From SSSZ01 sp036732025 (lineage in GTDB: Bacteria; Pseudomonadota; Gammaproteobacteria; Burkholderiales; Rhodocyclaceae), in assembly GCA_036732025.1 (NCBI GenBank), contig DAINDE010000004.1, forward strand, positions 55,995 through 119,994: a stretch of 64,000 nucleotides of DNA. Reading direction: 5' to 3'. This document shows, one piece after another, positions 36,860-47,751 of this stretch. The stretch's first letter is position 1; the number at the start of each line of letters is the position of its first letter. The translations under genes and the position numbers were made by a program. The notes below the pieces were generated by a model. It was given only the letters and a program-made list of their open reading frames with translations. It was not told the origin of the DNA and searched no databases.

Positions 36860-36879
36860 ATGGCCGGCGGCCGGCAGAT

Positions 36880-37983
36880 TCAAGTCCTGGCGCCGAGATC
36901 CCGGGCGCGGCGGGCGCCGGCTTCGAGGGCGGCGGCGTCGGGAGTTTCCCGGGTCGGCCAGCCCTGCAGGTGGTTCTCCACGATGTCCGTGAGGGCGGCA
37001 ATCCATTGGGGGTGCTCGTTGAGGGCGGGGATGTAGTGGTATTCCCGGCCGCCGGCCCCCAGGAAATCGGCCTTGCCTTCCAGGGCGATCTCTTCCAGGG
37101 TTTCCAGGCAATCGGCCACGAAGCCGGGGCACAGGATGTCGACCCGCTTGACGCCGTCCTTGGCCATGGCCTGGAGCGTCGGGGCGGTATAGGGCTGCAG
37201 CCATTCCGCCTTGCCGAAGCGGGACTGGAAGCAGATCCTGTACTGTTCCGGTGCCAGGTTCAGGCGTTCGGCCAGCAGCCGCCCGGTCTTCTGGCATTCG
37301 CAGAAATAGGGGTCGCCCAGGTCCAGGCTACGCCTGGGCAGGCCGTGGAAGCTGACGACCAGCCGCGTGCCGGCGTCCGGCAGGCCCACCTTCTCCCAAT
37401 GGCTGCGCACCGTCCGCTCCAGGGCGGCGATATAGCCCGGATGGTCGTGGAAGTTGCGGATGCTGCGCATCTCCGGTTGGTTGCGGGTCTCCCGCAGCCA
37501 GGCGCAGGCCTCGTCGAGGGCAGTCGCCGTGGTGCTGGCGGCATACTGGGGATACATGGGCACCAGCAGGATGCGGGTGGCGCCGTCGGCCTTCAGGCGG
37601 CTCAGGGTGTCCGGCAACGAAGGAGCACCGTAGCGCATGGCCCAGGCCACCTGCAGCCGGTGCCCCCGCTGCCCCAGGGAACCGGCCAGGAGCTTGGCCT
37701 GCCGTTCCGTATGCATCTTGAGGGGGGAGCCGTCGGGAGTCCAGATCGAGGCGTACTTGGCGGCGGACTTCTTCGGCCGGACGTTGAGGATGATGCCATT
37801 GAGGATAAGCCACCAGATCGGCCGGGGAATCTCCACCACCCGGGGGTCGGAGAGGAACTGCTTGAGGTAGCGGCGCAGGGCCGGGGCGGTGGGTGCCTCG
37901 GGGGTACCCAGGTTGATGAGGACGACGGCCGTGCGCGGCGCCGTGCCATGCCGAAAGGGCGGCTCGGGAAGGAAGCGGGGCAT
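36880..37983 (-). CDS. hemH: Ferrochelatase
   Basis: HemH inserts Fe2+ into protoporphyrin IX, the last step of heme synthesis, on the cytoplasmic face of the membrane. The 367-residue protein has VLINLGTPEAP near the start, PMYPQYAASTTA, the catalytic His in SFHGLPRRSL, the SRFGKAEWLQPYT region, and the Glu of CPGFVADCLETLEEI. Length is normal for betaproteobacterial HemH. ATG 37983 shares one base with the hrcA stop (TGATG), so hemH is translated with hrcA. Confidence 0.97.
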   Translation of the reverse strand: MPRFLPEPPFRHGTAPRTAVVLINLGTPEAPTAPALRRYLKQFLSDPRVVEIPRPIWWLILNGIILNVRPKKSAAKYASIWTPDGSPLKMHTERQAKLLAGSLGQRGHRLQVAWAMRYGAPSLPDTLSRLKADGATRILLVPMYPQYAASTTATALDEACAWLRETRNQPEMRSIRNFHDHPGYIAALERTVRSHWEKVGLPDAGTRLVVSFHGLPRRSLDLGDPYFCECQKTGRLLAERLNLAPEQYRICFQSRFGKAEWLQPYTAPTLQAMAKDGVKRVDILCPGFVADCLETLEEIALEGKADFLGAGGREYHYIPALNEHPQWIAALTDIVENHLQGWPTRETPDAAALEAGARRARDLGART

Positions 37984-39011
37984 CAGGAGCCTTGTTGGTG
38001 GGTGAGGGCGCTGGAAAGCAGGCGGGCGGTGATGTCGACGATGGGGATAACCCGCTCGTAGGCCATGCGGGTGGGCCCGATGACGCCGACGGAGCCGACC
38101 ACCTGGCCGCCAACCTCGTAGGGGGCGGCGATGACGCTGCATTCGTCGAGGGTGGCGATGCCCGATTCGCTGCCGATGTAGATCTGCACGCCTTCGGCCC
38201 GGTGGGAGATGTCGAGGAGGCGCATGATGCTGGAGCGCTGCTCGAAGAGGTCGAACAGTTCCCGCAGGCGTTTCATGTTGGAGGACAGCTCTTCCACGTC
38301 GAGCAGATTCTTCTCGCCGGAAATGACATAGGGGGCGGCGTTGCCGGAGAGGGCTTCGTCGCCGGCCTCCAGGGCGGCAGTCATGAGCGGCTTGATGTCG
38401 TCCTTCAACTGCTGGATTTCCTGGGACAGGCGGTGGCGGATCTGCTCGAAATCCAGGCCGGCGAAATGCTGATTCAGGTAATTGGCCGCCGCCGTCAGCT
38501 CCGACGGCGAGTAGGCCTTCTCCGCCATGAGAATGCGGTTTTGCACGTCGCCGTCCTGGGTGACGATGATGAGCAGGATGCGCTTCTCCGACAGGCTGAG
38601 GAATTCGATCTGGCGGATGCGCGGCGCCGCCCGCCGGGGCGCCATGACGATGCCGGCGAAATGGGTGAGGCTGGAAAGCAGCTGCGAGGCGTTGGCGATG
38701 ATCTGCTGGGGCTGGGCCACCTGCAGGGCGCCCTCGATTTCCCCCACCTGGGTAGGCGCCAGGGGCTGCACCGTCAGCAGGCTGTCAACGAACAGGCGGT
38801 AGCCCCGGGGAGTCGGCACCCGGCCCGCCGAGGTGTGGGGGCTGGCGACGAAGCCGGCGTCCTCCAGGTCCGCCATCACGTTGCGGATGGTGGCCGGAGA
38901 CAGGTCCAGGCCGGAGAAGCGCGAAAGCGCGCGGGAGCCCACCGGCTGGCCGTCGGCGATGTAGTGTTCCACCAGGGCTTTGAGGAGGGTGCGGGAGCGT
39001 TCGTCGAGCAT
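37983..39011 (-). CDS. hrcA: Heat-inducible transcription repressor HrcA
   Basis: HrcA binds CIRCE elements and represses groESL/dnaK-type genes until misfolded protein titrates GroEL. The 342-residue protein has an N-terminal winged helix (RTLLKALVEHYIADGQPVGS, then LSPATIRNVMADLEDAGF, about 5-75), an inserted dimerisation region, and the C-terminal GAF-like part with IGSESG and VGVIGPTRMAYERVI. No CIRCE motif (TTAGCACTC-N9-GAGTGCTAA) is seen before it or elsewhere that I could find, so its targets lie outside the window. It is cotranscribed with hemH. Confidence 0.97.
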   Translation of the reverse strand: MLDERSRTLLKALVEHYIADGQPVGSRALSRFSGLDLSPATIRNVMADLEDAGFVASPHTSAGRVPTPRGYRLFVDSLLTVQPLAPTQVGEIEGALQVAQPQQIIANASQLLSSLTHFAGIVMAPRRAAPRIRQIEFLSLSEKRILLIIVTQDGDVQNRILMAEKAYSPSELTAAANYLNQHFAGLDFEQIRHRLSQEIQQLKDDIKPLMTAALEAGDEALSGNAAPYVISGEKNLLDVEELSSNMKRLRELFDLFEQRSSIMRLLDISHRAEGVQIYIGSESGIATLDECSVIAAPYEVGGQVVGSVGVIGPTRMAYERVIPIVDITARLLSSALTHQQGS

Positions 39012-39027
39012 GGGTTGGATTCTGGCA

Positions 39028-39067
39028 AAAAAAACGCCCCGGCGGGAGGGGGAGTCCCCGCTCCCGG
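39028..39067 (-). terminator. Rho-independent terminator of the parvulin gene
   Basis: On the minus strand the stem CGGGAG(c)GGGG / CCCC-CTCCCG (39067-39044) is followed, after GCCGGGGCG, by eight T (39035-39028). It lies between the parvulin stop and the hrcA ATG, so hrcA needs its own promoter or readthrough. Confidence 0.6.
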
Positions 39068-39080
39068 TGCCGGCCGCACG

Positions 39081-39881
39081 CTATTCGGAAGGCAGTCCCT
39101 GTCCCGCCGGAGGCGGCGCCGTATCGCCGAACTCGACACCCTGGATGTTCGACTGCCCGATCAAGCCGGCCACGTATGACTGGAAGGCGAGCTGTTCGCG
39201 GCGGGCGGTGAGGAACTCGCGGAGGCGCGCCTCGACCACCTCGAAGGGCAGGGTCTTGCCCCTGACGCAATGGTCGATCATCACGATGTGGTGACCATAG
39301 CGGGATTCCACCAGGTGGGGCAGGAGCCCGGTGGCGCCGAATTCCACCAGGGCGCCCCAGAATTCAGGGACGACGGAGCCGGGGGAAAGCTGGCCCAGTT
39401 CACCGCCCACCTCGCGGCTGGTGCAGGCGGATTTCTCCCGGGCGAGCTTCTCGAACCATTCCGGATGCTCCTTCAACTGCAGGAGGACGGCTTCGGCCTG
39501 GCGGATCAGTTCCTTGCCGTCGCCGCCGCCGTGGGTGTCGAAGAGGATATGGCGCGCCTGGAAGAGATCGCCGTTGCTGAATTTCTCGGGGTGGCCTTCG
39601 TAATAGCGGCGGACCTCGTCGTCGCCGACCGTGGCGGGCGGGACTTCCCGGAGCAGTAGCTGCTCGATGGCGGCTTCCTCGTCGGCCGCTTCGATACGCA
39701 GCGCCTGGGCGCGCTGGCGCAGCAGGGCGCGCACGGCGAGGGCGCGGGCGGCCGCCTGGCGGGGGTCGCGGGCCTCGGAAAACTGGGCGGCGGCGGCCTC
39801 GATCTCGTCGTCGGCGATCACCTCGCCATTGACGCTGACCGGTTGGGGTTTCTTGCTGTAGAAGGTGACGACGTTGTCCAT
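39081..39881 (-). CDS. Parvulin-type peptidyl-prolyl isomerase, cytoplasmic (NifM/PpiC-like)
   Basis: The 266-residue protein has an N-terminal helical chaperone-like part (about 15-100, Ala/Arg/Glu-rich), then a parvulin domain (about 105-205) with FQARHILFDTHGG, WFEKLAREKSACTSREVGGELG and ESRYGHHIVMID. The N-terminus (MDNVVTFYSKKPQPV) is not a signal peptide, unlike SurA or PrsA, so the protein should stay in the cytoplasm, as NifM does. Client protein unknown. Position behind a terminator next to hrcA suggests a folding role in the same neighbourhood. Confidence 0.88.
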   Translation of the reverse strand: MDNVVTFYSKKPQPVSVNGEVIADDEIEAAAAQFSEARDPRQAAARALAVRALLRQRAQALRIEAADEEAAIEQLLLREVPPATVGDDEVRRYYEGHPEKFSNGDLFQARHILFDTHGGGDGKELIRQAEAVLLQLKEHPEWFEKLAREKSACTSREVGGELGQLSPGSVVPEFWGALVEFGATGLLPHLVESRYGHHIVMIDHCVRGKTLPFEVVEARLREFLTARREQLAFQSYVAGLIGQSNIQGVEFGDTAPPPAGQGLPSE

Positions 39882-40022
39882 GATGGGTAGAGGTTGGCCG
39901 CAGGGGTGCGGCCTTGGCCGTTGGGGAGTCAGGAGGTTAGCACCCGCCGCCTCCCCTGAACATGATATGAATCACGCGTTCTCCCGCGCGTCGGCGCCGG
40001 GTTTTATGCCAAAATTCGCCCC

Positions 40023-40934
40023 ATGAACCCTGCCTTCGGCTCCTACCGCTCCCCCCGTACCATCGCCCTGGTGGGGAAGTACCACAGCCTGGAGATTGCC
40101 GAATCCCTGCGCAAGCTTGCCGAGTACCTCCACGAACGGGGGGTGTCGGTCTTCATCGAGCGCGAGACTTCGGAGCATATCGGCAAGAAGGTGGATCTCT
40201 CCCGCTGGGTCACCTGCGGCTTCAACGACATCGGTGCCCACGCCGACCTTGCCATCGTCCTCGGCGGCGACGGCACCATGCTCAATGCCGCCCGTCGCCT
40301 GGCCCGCTACCGGGTGCCCCTGGTGGGGGTGAACCAGGGGCGGCTCGGCTTCATGACCGACATTGCCCGCAGTGACATGCTCACCTGCATGGACGATCTG
40401 CTGGACGGGCGCTTCATCCCCGAGACGCGCCTCTTGCTCGACGCCGAGGTGACCCGCGACGGCAAGGAAGTCGCCACCAACCAGGCCCTCAACGACGTGG
40501 TGGTGGACAAGGGCGCCATCGGCCGCATGATCGAGTTCGAACTCTTCATCGACGGCGAATTCATCTACAACCTGCGCTCCGATGGACTCATCGTCTCCAC
40601 CCCCACCGGGTCCACAGCCTACGCCATGTCCGCCGGCGGACCCATCCTGCACCCCACCCTGACCGGCATCGCCCTGGTGCCCCTCTGCCCCCATGCCCTG
40701 ACCAACCGGCCGGTCCTGGTCAATGACAAGGCCGACATCGAGCTGCGCATCATCCACGCCGACGACCCTCGGGTGCACTTCGACGGCCAGGTGACCCTCA
40801 ACCTGCAAAAGGACGACTGCGTGCGCCTGCGCCGTTCCGAGTACTCCATCTGTTTCCTCCACCCCCCGGGCTACAGCTATTTCGCCATGCTGCGGCAAAA
40901 GCTGCAGTGGAGCGAGCGGCCCAAGGGGCACTGA
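40023..40934 (+). CDS. nadK: NAD kinase
   Basis: NadK phosphorylates NAD+ to NADP+. The 303-residue protein has the GGDGTMLNAAR motif (about 80-90), NQGRLGFMTD, NDVVVDKG, and the STPTGSTAYAMSAGGPI substrate loop. Length is typical. It diverges from the parvulin-hrcA-hemH side across a 141-base gap and is followed after 5 bases by recN, the conserved hrcA/nadK/recN neighbourhood. Confidence 0.97.
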   Translation: MNPAFGSYRSPRTIALVGKYHSLEIAESLRKLAEYLHERGVSVFIERETSEHIGKKVDLSRWVTCGFNDIGAHADLAIVLGGDGTMLNAARRLARYRVPLVGVNQGRLGFMTDIARSDMLTCMDDLLDGRFIPETRLLLDAEVTRDGKEVATNQALNDVVVDKGAIGRMIEFELFIDGEFIYNLRSDGLIVSTPTGSTAYAMSAGGPILHPTLTGIALVPLCPHALTNRPVLVNDKADIELRIIHADDPRVHFDGQVTLNLQKDDCVRLRRSEYSICFLHPPGYSYFAMLRQKLQWSERPKGH

Positions 40935-40939
40935 CGCCG

Positions 40940-42589
40940 ATGCTGCGCCACCTGACCATCCGCGACTTCGTCATCGTCGATCGCCTCGAGCTGGATTTCG
41001 CCGCAGGTTTCGGCGCCCTCACCGGCGAGACTGGCGCCGGCAAGTCCATCCTGGTGGATGCCCTGGCCCTGGCCCTGGGCGAGCGGGCCGACGCCGGCGT
41101 GGTGCGGGCGGGCTGCGACAAGGCGGAAGTGGCCGCTACCTTCGACGTCTCCGCCCTGCCGGCCGTGCGGGGCTGGCTGGCGGCCAACGACCTGGATGCC
41201 GAGGACGAATTGCTCCTGCGCCGGGTGATCGACGCCGGCGGCCGTTCCCGCGCCTACATCAACGGCTCTCCCGCCACCGTCCAGCAGTTGCGGGAGGTGG
41301 GGGACGAACTGGTCGATATCCACGGCCAGCACGCCCACCAGTCCCTGCTCCGGGCCGACGCCCAGCGGGCGCTCCTCGACGGCCATGCCGGCCTCTCCGT
41401 CCTGGCCGGCGAGGTGGCCGCCGCTTTCCGGACGTGGCGCGAAGCCGAGCAGGCCTTGCAGACCGCCGCCGCCGGCGGCGAGGCCCTGGCCCGGGAGCGG
41501 GAACAACTGGAATGGCAGGTGCAGGAGCTGGACGGCCTGGGCTTTTCGGCGGAAGAGTGGGGCGACCTGGAAGCGGAACACAAGCGCCTAGCCCATGCCG
41601 CCAGCCTCATCGAAGGCGCCCAGTACGCCCTGGCGGTGCTGGCAGACGGGGAGGGCGCCTGCACCAGCCAGGTGGATGGCGTCGCCGCCCGCCTGGACGA
41701 CCTGGCCGCCTACGACCCCGCCCTCGACGAGGTGGCGCGCCTGGTGCAGTCAGCCCAGGCCGAGCTGTCCGAGGCCGTTTCCTCCCTGCGCCGTTACGCC
41801 GACCGGGTGGATCTTGACCCCGGGCGGCTGGCCGAAGTGGAGCGCCGCCTCGAAGCCGTCCACGGCTGCGCCCGCAAATACCGGGTGGCGCCCGAGGCCA
41901 TGCCGGAGCTGCTGGCCGGCTGGCAGGCCCGGCTGGCCGAGCTGGAGGAGACCGCCGATCTCGCTGCCCTGGAAGCCTGGGCCGGCAAGGCCCGGGAGGC
42001 CTACCAGGGCCTTGCCGGCAAGCTTTCCGCCGGCCGCCGCAAGGCCGCCGCCGAGATGGCCGCGGCGGTGACCGCCCTCATGCGCCAGTTGGCCCTGGCC
42101 GCCGGCAGCCTGGAAGTGGCCCTGGTGCCGGGGGAAGGGGCCGCCTACGGCCTGGAGCAGGTGGAGTTCCGCGTCTCAGGGCTGGCCGGCAACGAGGCCC
42201 GGCCCCTGGCCAAGGTGGTTTCCGGCGGCGAGCTTTCCCGCATCAGCCTGGCCATCCAGGTGGTGACCTCCCGCTCCGCCAGCGTGCCGACCCTCATCTT
42301 CGACGAGGTGGACGTGGGCATCGGCGGCGGCGTCGCCGAGATCGTCGGGCGGCTCCTGCGGGAGCTGGGCGAGGAGCGGCAGGTGTTGTGCGTCACCCAC
42401 CTGCCCCAGGTGGCGGCCCGGGCCAACTGGCAGTGGCAGGTGAGCAAGGCCTCCCGCGATGGCGCCACCCTCAGCCGCATCGAGGCCCTGGACGACGAAG
42501 GCCGCGTCGGCGAAATCGCCCGCATGCTGGGGGGCGTTGAGATCACCGACATCACCCGCAGCCACGCCCGCGAGCTGCTGGGGATTTGA
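40940..42589 (+). CDS. recN: DNA repair protein RecN
   Basis: RecN is an SMC-like ATPase that holds DNA ends together during double-strand break repair. The 549-residue protein has Walker A GETGAGKSIL (about 29-38), long Ala/Glu coiled-coil arms (about 150-370) around a central Q-R-containing hinge, the ABC signature VSGGELSRISLAIQ and Walker B TLIFDEVDVGIGG, ending with THLPQVAARANWQW. ATG 40940 was chosen as the first Met before the conserved MLRHLTIRDF. No LexA box is obvious in the 5-base gap; expression probably follows nadK. Confidence 0.96.
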   Translation: MLRHLTIRDFVIVDRLELDFAAGFGALTGETGAGKSILVDALALALGERADAGVVRAGCDKAEVAATFDVSALPAVRGWLAANDLDAEDELLLRRVIDAGGRSRAYINGSPATVQQLREVGDELVDIHGQHAHQSLLRADAQRALLDGHAGLSVLAGEVAAAFRTWREAEQALQTAAAGGEALAREREQLEWQVQELDGLGFSAEEWGDLEAEHKRLAHAASLIEGAQYALAVLADGEGACTSQVDGVAARLDDLAAYDPALDEVARLVQSAQAELSEAVSSLRRYADRVDLDPGRLAEVERRLEAVHGCARKYRVAPEAMPELLAGWQARLAELEETADLAALEAWAGKAREAYQGLAGKLSAGRRKAAAEMAAAVTALMRQLALAAGSLEVALVPGEGAAYGLEQVEFRVSGLAGNEARPLAKVVSGGELSRISLAIQVVTSRSASVPTLIFDEVDVGIGGGVAEIVGRLLRELGEERQVLCVTHLPQVAARANWQWQVSKASRDGATLSRIEALDDEGRVGEIARMLGGVEITDITRSHARELLGI

Positions 42590-42595
42590 GCCGGT

Positions 42596-43189
42596 TCAGA
42601 AGAATCGGGTGAGGGCCAGGGCCGCCAGGGCCAGGAAGAGGATGCCGCTGACCCGGTGGATCCAGGCCAGGGGCAGGCGGTGCAGGAGCTTCCTTCCGGC
42701 GACGACGCCGACGAGAGAGGTGGTGGCCAGCGCCAGGGTGGCGCCGGTCCACGCAGCGGTGGCGGGGATGGTGCTGCCCAGGCCGGCGACGGCGATCTGG
42801 GTCTTGTCGCCGAATTCAGCGAGGAAGATGAGGAGCAGGGTGGTCACGAAAATGCCGTGGCCGGGCTTTTCCTCAACGCCGTCGTCGTCCTCGTCTTCGT
42901 AGCGCAGGGCCTTCCAGCCGAAGATGGCGAAAAGCAGGGCGACCGCAGCGGTGACCAGCCATTCCGGCAGCCAGGCGGCCACGGCGGCGCCGAAAAGCAC
43001 CGCCAGGCCGTTGAGCACGGCAAAGGCGGTGACGGCGCCGAGAACCACCGGCAAGCCCCGGTGGCGGGCGGCCAGGGTCATGCAGACGAGCTGGCTCTTG
43101 TCGCCGAACTCGGCCAGGGCGATGAGCAGGAAGGTGGTGCCGGCCGAGGACAGCCAAGCGCTTCCCGGCGCCAGGTCGGGCAGGGCCAT
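42596..43189 (-). CDS. GDT1/UPF0016 family Mn2+ (Ca2+) exporter
   Basis: The 197-residue membrane protein has six predicted helices arranged as two homologous halves, each with the family motif E-F-G-D-K-(S/T)-Q (LAEFGDKSQLV and LAEFGDKTQIA). An acidic loop (YEDEDDDGVEE) lies between the halves. Bacterial members such as MneA export Mn2+; yeast Gdt1 and human TMEM165 transport Ca2+/Mn2+. It starts 6 bases after fur, so it is probably in one transcript with it. This supports a metal role. No yybP-ykoY riboswitch is evident before it. Confidence 0.9.
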   Translation of the reverse strand: MALPDLAPGSAWLSSAGTTFLLIALAEFGDKSQLVCMTLAARHRGLPVVLGAVTAFAVLNGLAVLFGAAVAAWLPEWLVTAAVALLFAIFGWKALRYEDEDDDGVEEKPGHGIFVTTLLLIFLAEFGDKTQIAVAGLGSTIPATAAWTGATLALATTSLVGVVAGRKLLHRLPLAWIHRVSGILFLALAALALTRFF

Positions 43190-43195
43190 GCCGGG

Positions 43196-43645
43196 TCAGC
43201 CCGGAGACGGGCTGCCGCCGCGGCGGCGATGGGGGCAGTCGGTCTTGCTGCAGTGGGCGTAGAGATAGAGCGCGTGTTCCTGGATGGCGAAGCCGCGCTC
43301 CTTGGCGATCTCGTGCTGCCGGCGCTCGATCTCGGGATCGTAGAATTCCTCCACGCGGCCGCAGTCGATGCACACCAGGTGATCGTGGTGCTTGCCGTGG
43401 TTGATCTCGAACACCGCCTTGCCGGATTCGAAGAAGTGCCGCTCCAGGAGGCCCGCCTGCTCGAACTGGGTGAGAACGCGATAGACGGTGGCCAGCCCGA
43501 TGTCCATACCCTCGGCAAGCAGGGCGCGATAGACGTCTTCCGCGGTCATGTGGCGCATGTCGCTTTTCTCGAACAACTCGAGAATCTTCAGGCGCGGGAA
43601 AGTCGCCTTCAAGCCCATGTTCTTCAGGCTCTGGGGATCGCTCAT
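43196..43645 (-). CDS. fur: Ferric uptake regulator Fur
   Basis: The 149-residue repressor has the winged-helix N-terminal part (GLKATFPRLKILELFE, then MTAEDVYRALLAEG and GLATVYRVLTQFEQAGLL) and the metal-binding HHDHLVCIDCG motif with second cysteine pair CSKTDCPH. The ATG at 43645 is the usual start (MSDPQSLKNMGLK). It is divergent from bamE, as in many Betaproteobacteria. Confidence 0.96.
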   Translation of the reverse strand: MSDPQSLKNMGLKATFPRLKILELFEKSDMRHMTAEDVYRALLAEGMDIGLATVYRVLTQFEQAGLLERHFFESGKAVFEINHGKHHDHLVCIDCGRVEEFYDPEIERRQHEIAKERGFAIQEHALYLYAHCSKTDCPHRRRGGSPSPG

Positions 43646-43738
43646 CTTGGTGGTTCCGGTAGTTTGGGCCGCGGGCGGGCGGGGGAATTCGGTTATGATT
43701 ATACGCTTCGAACTCATTTCGGAAATTTCCTGGTGTTA

Positions 43739-44227
43739 ATGCGCATGTTTTCCTTCCGCCTGTTCCTTGCCGGGGCGGCCTGTCTTTGGCTGTCCGGCTG
43801 CTCGAATGTTCCGCGCATCGTCACCGAATACCGGATCGACGTGCAGCAGGGCAACGTCCTCACCCAGGAGATGGTTTCCCAATTGAAGCCGGGGCAGACC
43901 CGGGACCAGGTCCGCTTTCTCCTCGGCACGCCGCTGCTCACCGACGTCTTCCACGGCCAGCGCTGGGATTACGTCTATCGCCTGCAGAACGGCCGCACCA
44001 ACGAGGTCGAGACCCGCAAGCTGGCGGTGTTCTTCAACCAGGAAGGCCGCCTGGAGCGGGTCGCCGGCGACGTGGAGGTGGCGCAGGTGGCGGATCTGAC
44101 GGCGCCGGTGGCGCGTACCCAGGTAGTGGACCTGGGCACCCTGCCGGCCGGCGCAGAAGGCAAGGCGCTGCCGCCGATGGAAGAAAAGGGCTTCTTTGGC
44201 CGCATGTTGGAAAAGATAGGAATGTAA
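43739..44227 (+). CDS. bamE: Outer membrane assembly lipoprotein BamE
   Basis: BamE is a small lipoprotein of the BAM complex that inserts outer membrane beta-barrels. The 162-residue protein has a lipobox LSGC (Cys21), then the SmpA/OmlA domain with LTQEMVSQLKPGQTRDQVRFLLGTP and WDYVYRLQNG, and a Glu/Lys-rich end. Its tail of about 60 residues beyond the domain is usual in Betaproteobacteria. dapB follows after 2 bases. Processing needs LspA, encoded at 8356. Confidence 0.95.
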   Translation: MRMFSFRLFLAGAACLWLSGCSNVPRIVTEYRIDVQQGNVLTQEMVSQLKPGQTRDQVRFLLGTPLLTDVFHGQRWDYVYRLQNGRTNEVETRKLAVFFNQEGRLERVAGDVEVAQVADLTAPVARTQVVDLGTLPAGAEGKALPPMEEKGFFGRMLEKIGM

Positions 44228-44229
44228 TC

Positions 44230-45033
44230 ATGGGTTTGCGTATCGGGATCGTGGGAGCGAGCGGCCGCATGGGCCGCATGCTCATCGAGGCGACTTTGAA
44301 GGATGGCGAGGCGGTTCTCGGCGCCGCCGTCGACCTGCCGGGCAGCCCGGCCGTCGGCAAGGCCGCCGGCGAGCTGGTGGGCCTGCCCTGCGATGTGCGG
44401 GTGACCGACGATCTGGCTGCCGCTCTGGCCAACTGCGATTGCCTCATCGACTTCACCCGGCCGGAAGGCACGCTTCATCACCTGGAACTCTGCCGGGCCA
44501 GGGGCGTCGCCATGGTCATCGGCACCACCGGCTTCGACGCTGCCGGCAAGGAGGCCATCGCCTCGGCGGCGACGGATATCCCCATTGTCTTTGCCCCCAA
44601 CATGGCGGTCGGAGTCAATGTCGTCTTCAAGCTCCTCGACATGGCGGCCCGCATCCTCAACCAGGGCTACGACATCGAGATCGTCGAAGCGCACCACCGC
44701 ATGAAGGTGGATGCCCCCTCCGGTACCGCCCTGCGCATGGGCGAGGTGGTGGCCAACGGTGTCGGCCGCAGCCTCAAAGACTGTGCCGTCTATGGCCGGG
44801 AAGGCGTAACCGGCGAGCGCGATCCCTCCACCATCGGCTTCGCCACGGTCCGCGGCGGCGATATCGTCGGTGACCATACGGTGATGTTCTGCGGCATCGG
44901 CGAGCGCGTGGAAATCAGCCACAAGGCTGGCAGCCGCATGCCCTACGCCCTGGGCAGCCTGCGCGCGGCGCGCTTCCTGGCGGGGCGCAAGAACGGTTGC
45001 TTCGACATGCAGGACGTGCTCGGGCTGCGCTGA
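44230..45033 (+). CDS. dapB: 4-hydroxy-tetrahydrodipicolinate reductase
   Basis: DapB reduces HTPA in the lysine/DAP branch with NAD(P)H. The 267-residue protein has the Rossmann motif IGIVGASGRMGRM, the FTRPEGTLHH region, and the catalytic segment EIVEAHHRMKVDAPSGTA (His pair and Lys). It lies 2 bases after bamE. Confidence 0.97.
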   Translation: MGLRIGIVGASGRMGRMLIEATLKDGEAVLGAAVDLPGSPAVGKAAGELVGLPCDVRVTDDLAAALANCDCLIDFTRPEGTLHHLELCRARGVAMVIGTTGFDAAGKEAIASAATDIPIVFAPNMAVGVNVVFKLLDMAARILNQGYDIEIVEAHHRMKVDAPSGTALRMGEVVANGVGRSLKDCAVYGREGVTGERDPSTIGFATVRGGDIVGDHTVMFCGIGERVEISHKAGSRMPYALGSLRAARFLAGRKNGCFDMQDVLGLR

Positions 45034-45083
45034 GGCATGCCGGCCTGCGCCACGACCGGGGCCGGTAAGGGAGCCGGGGGACG

Positions 45084-47639
<2,556 letters not shown>

Positions 47640-47641
47640 CC

Positions 47642-47670
47642 TTGCCTGAAAAGGCGTTTTCGCTTAAAAT
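47642..47670 (+). promoter_or_regulatory. Sigma-70 promoter of carA
   Basis: TTGCCT (47642-47647), 17-base spacer, TAAAAT (47665-47670). The start would be near 47677, giving a 75-base leader before the carA GTG. Confidence 0.7.
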
Positions 47671-47688
47671 TTAAAGGTTTGAACAATA

Positions 47689-47718
47689 CGAGCGGGGAGG
47701 CGGATGCCTTCCCGCTCG
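47689..47718 (+). promoter_or_regulatory. Leader hairpin before carA
   Basis: CGAGCGGG/CCCGCTCG (47689-47696 with 47711-47718), extended inward by four pairs (one G-U) to a CGGATG loop. It lies in the predicted carA leader, about 33 bases before the start codon. There is no T run, so it is not a terminator by itself; it may help mRNA stability or translation control. Confidence 0.5.
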
Positions 47719-47751
47719 GCACATCATAAGCAGAAATTAGGAGAGCCGGTC

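Noticed and set aside
37983..39011. CIRCE element near hrcA
   Set aside because: No TTAGCACTC-N9-GAGTGCTAA-like sequence was found in the intergenic regions around hrcA, the parvulin gene or nadK.
43721..43730. Perfect 10-bp palindrome GGAAATTTCC between fur and bamE
   Set aside because: Too short to separate from chance and unlike the 19-bp Fur box; it lies just before the bamE start without a clear regulatory match.
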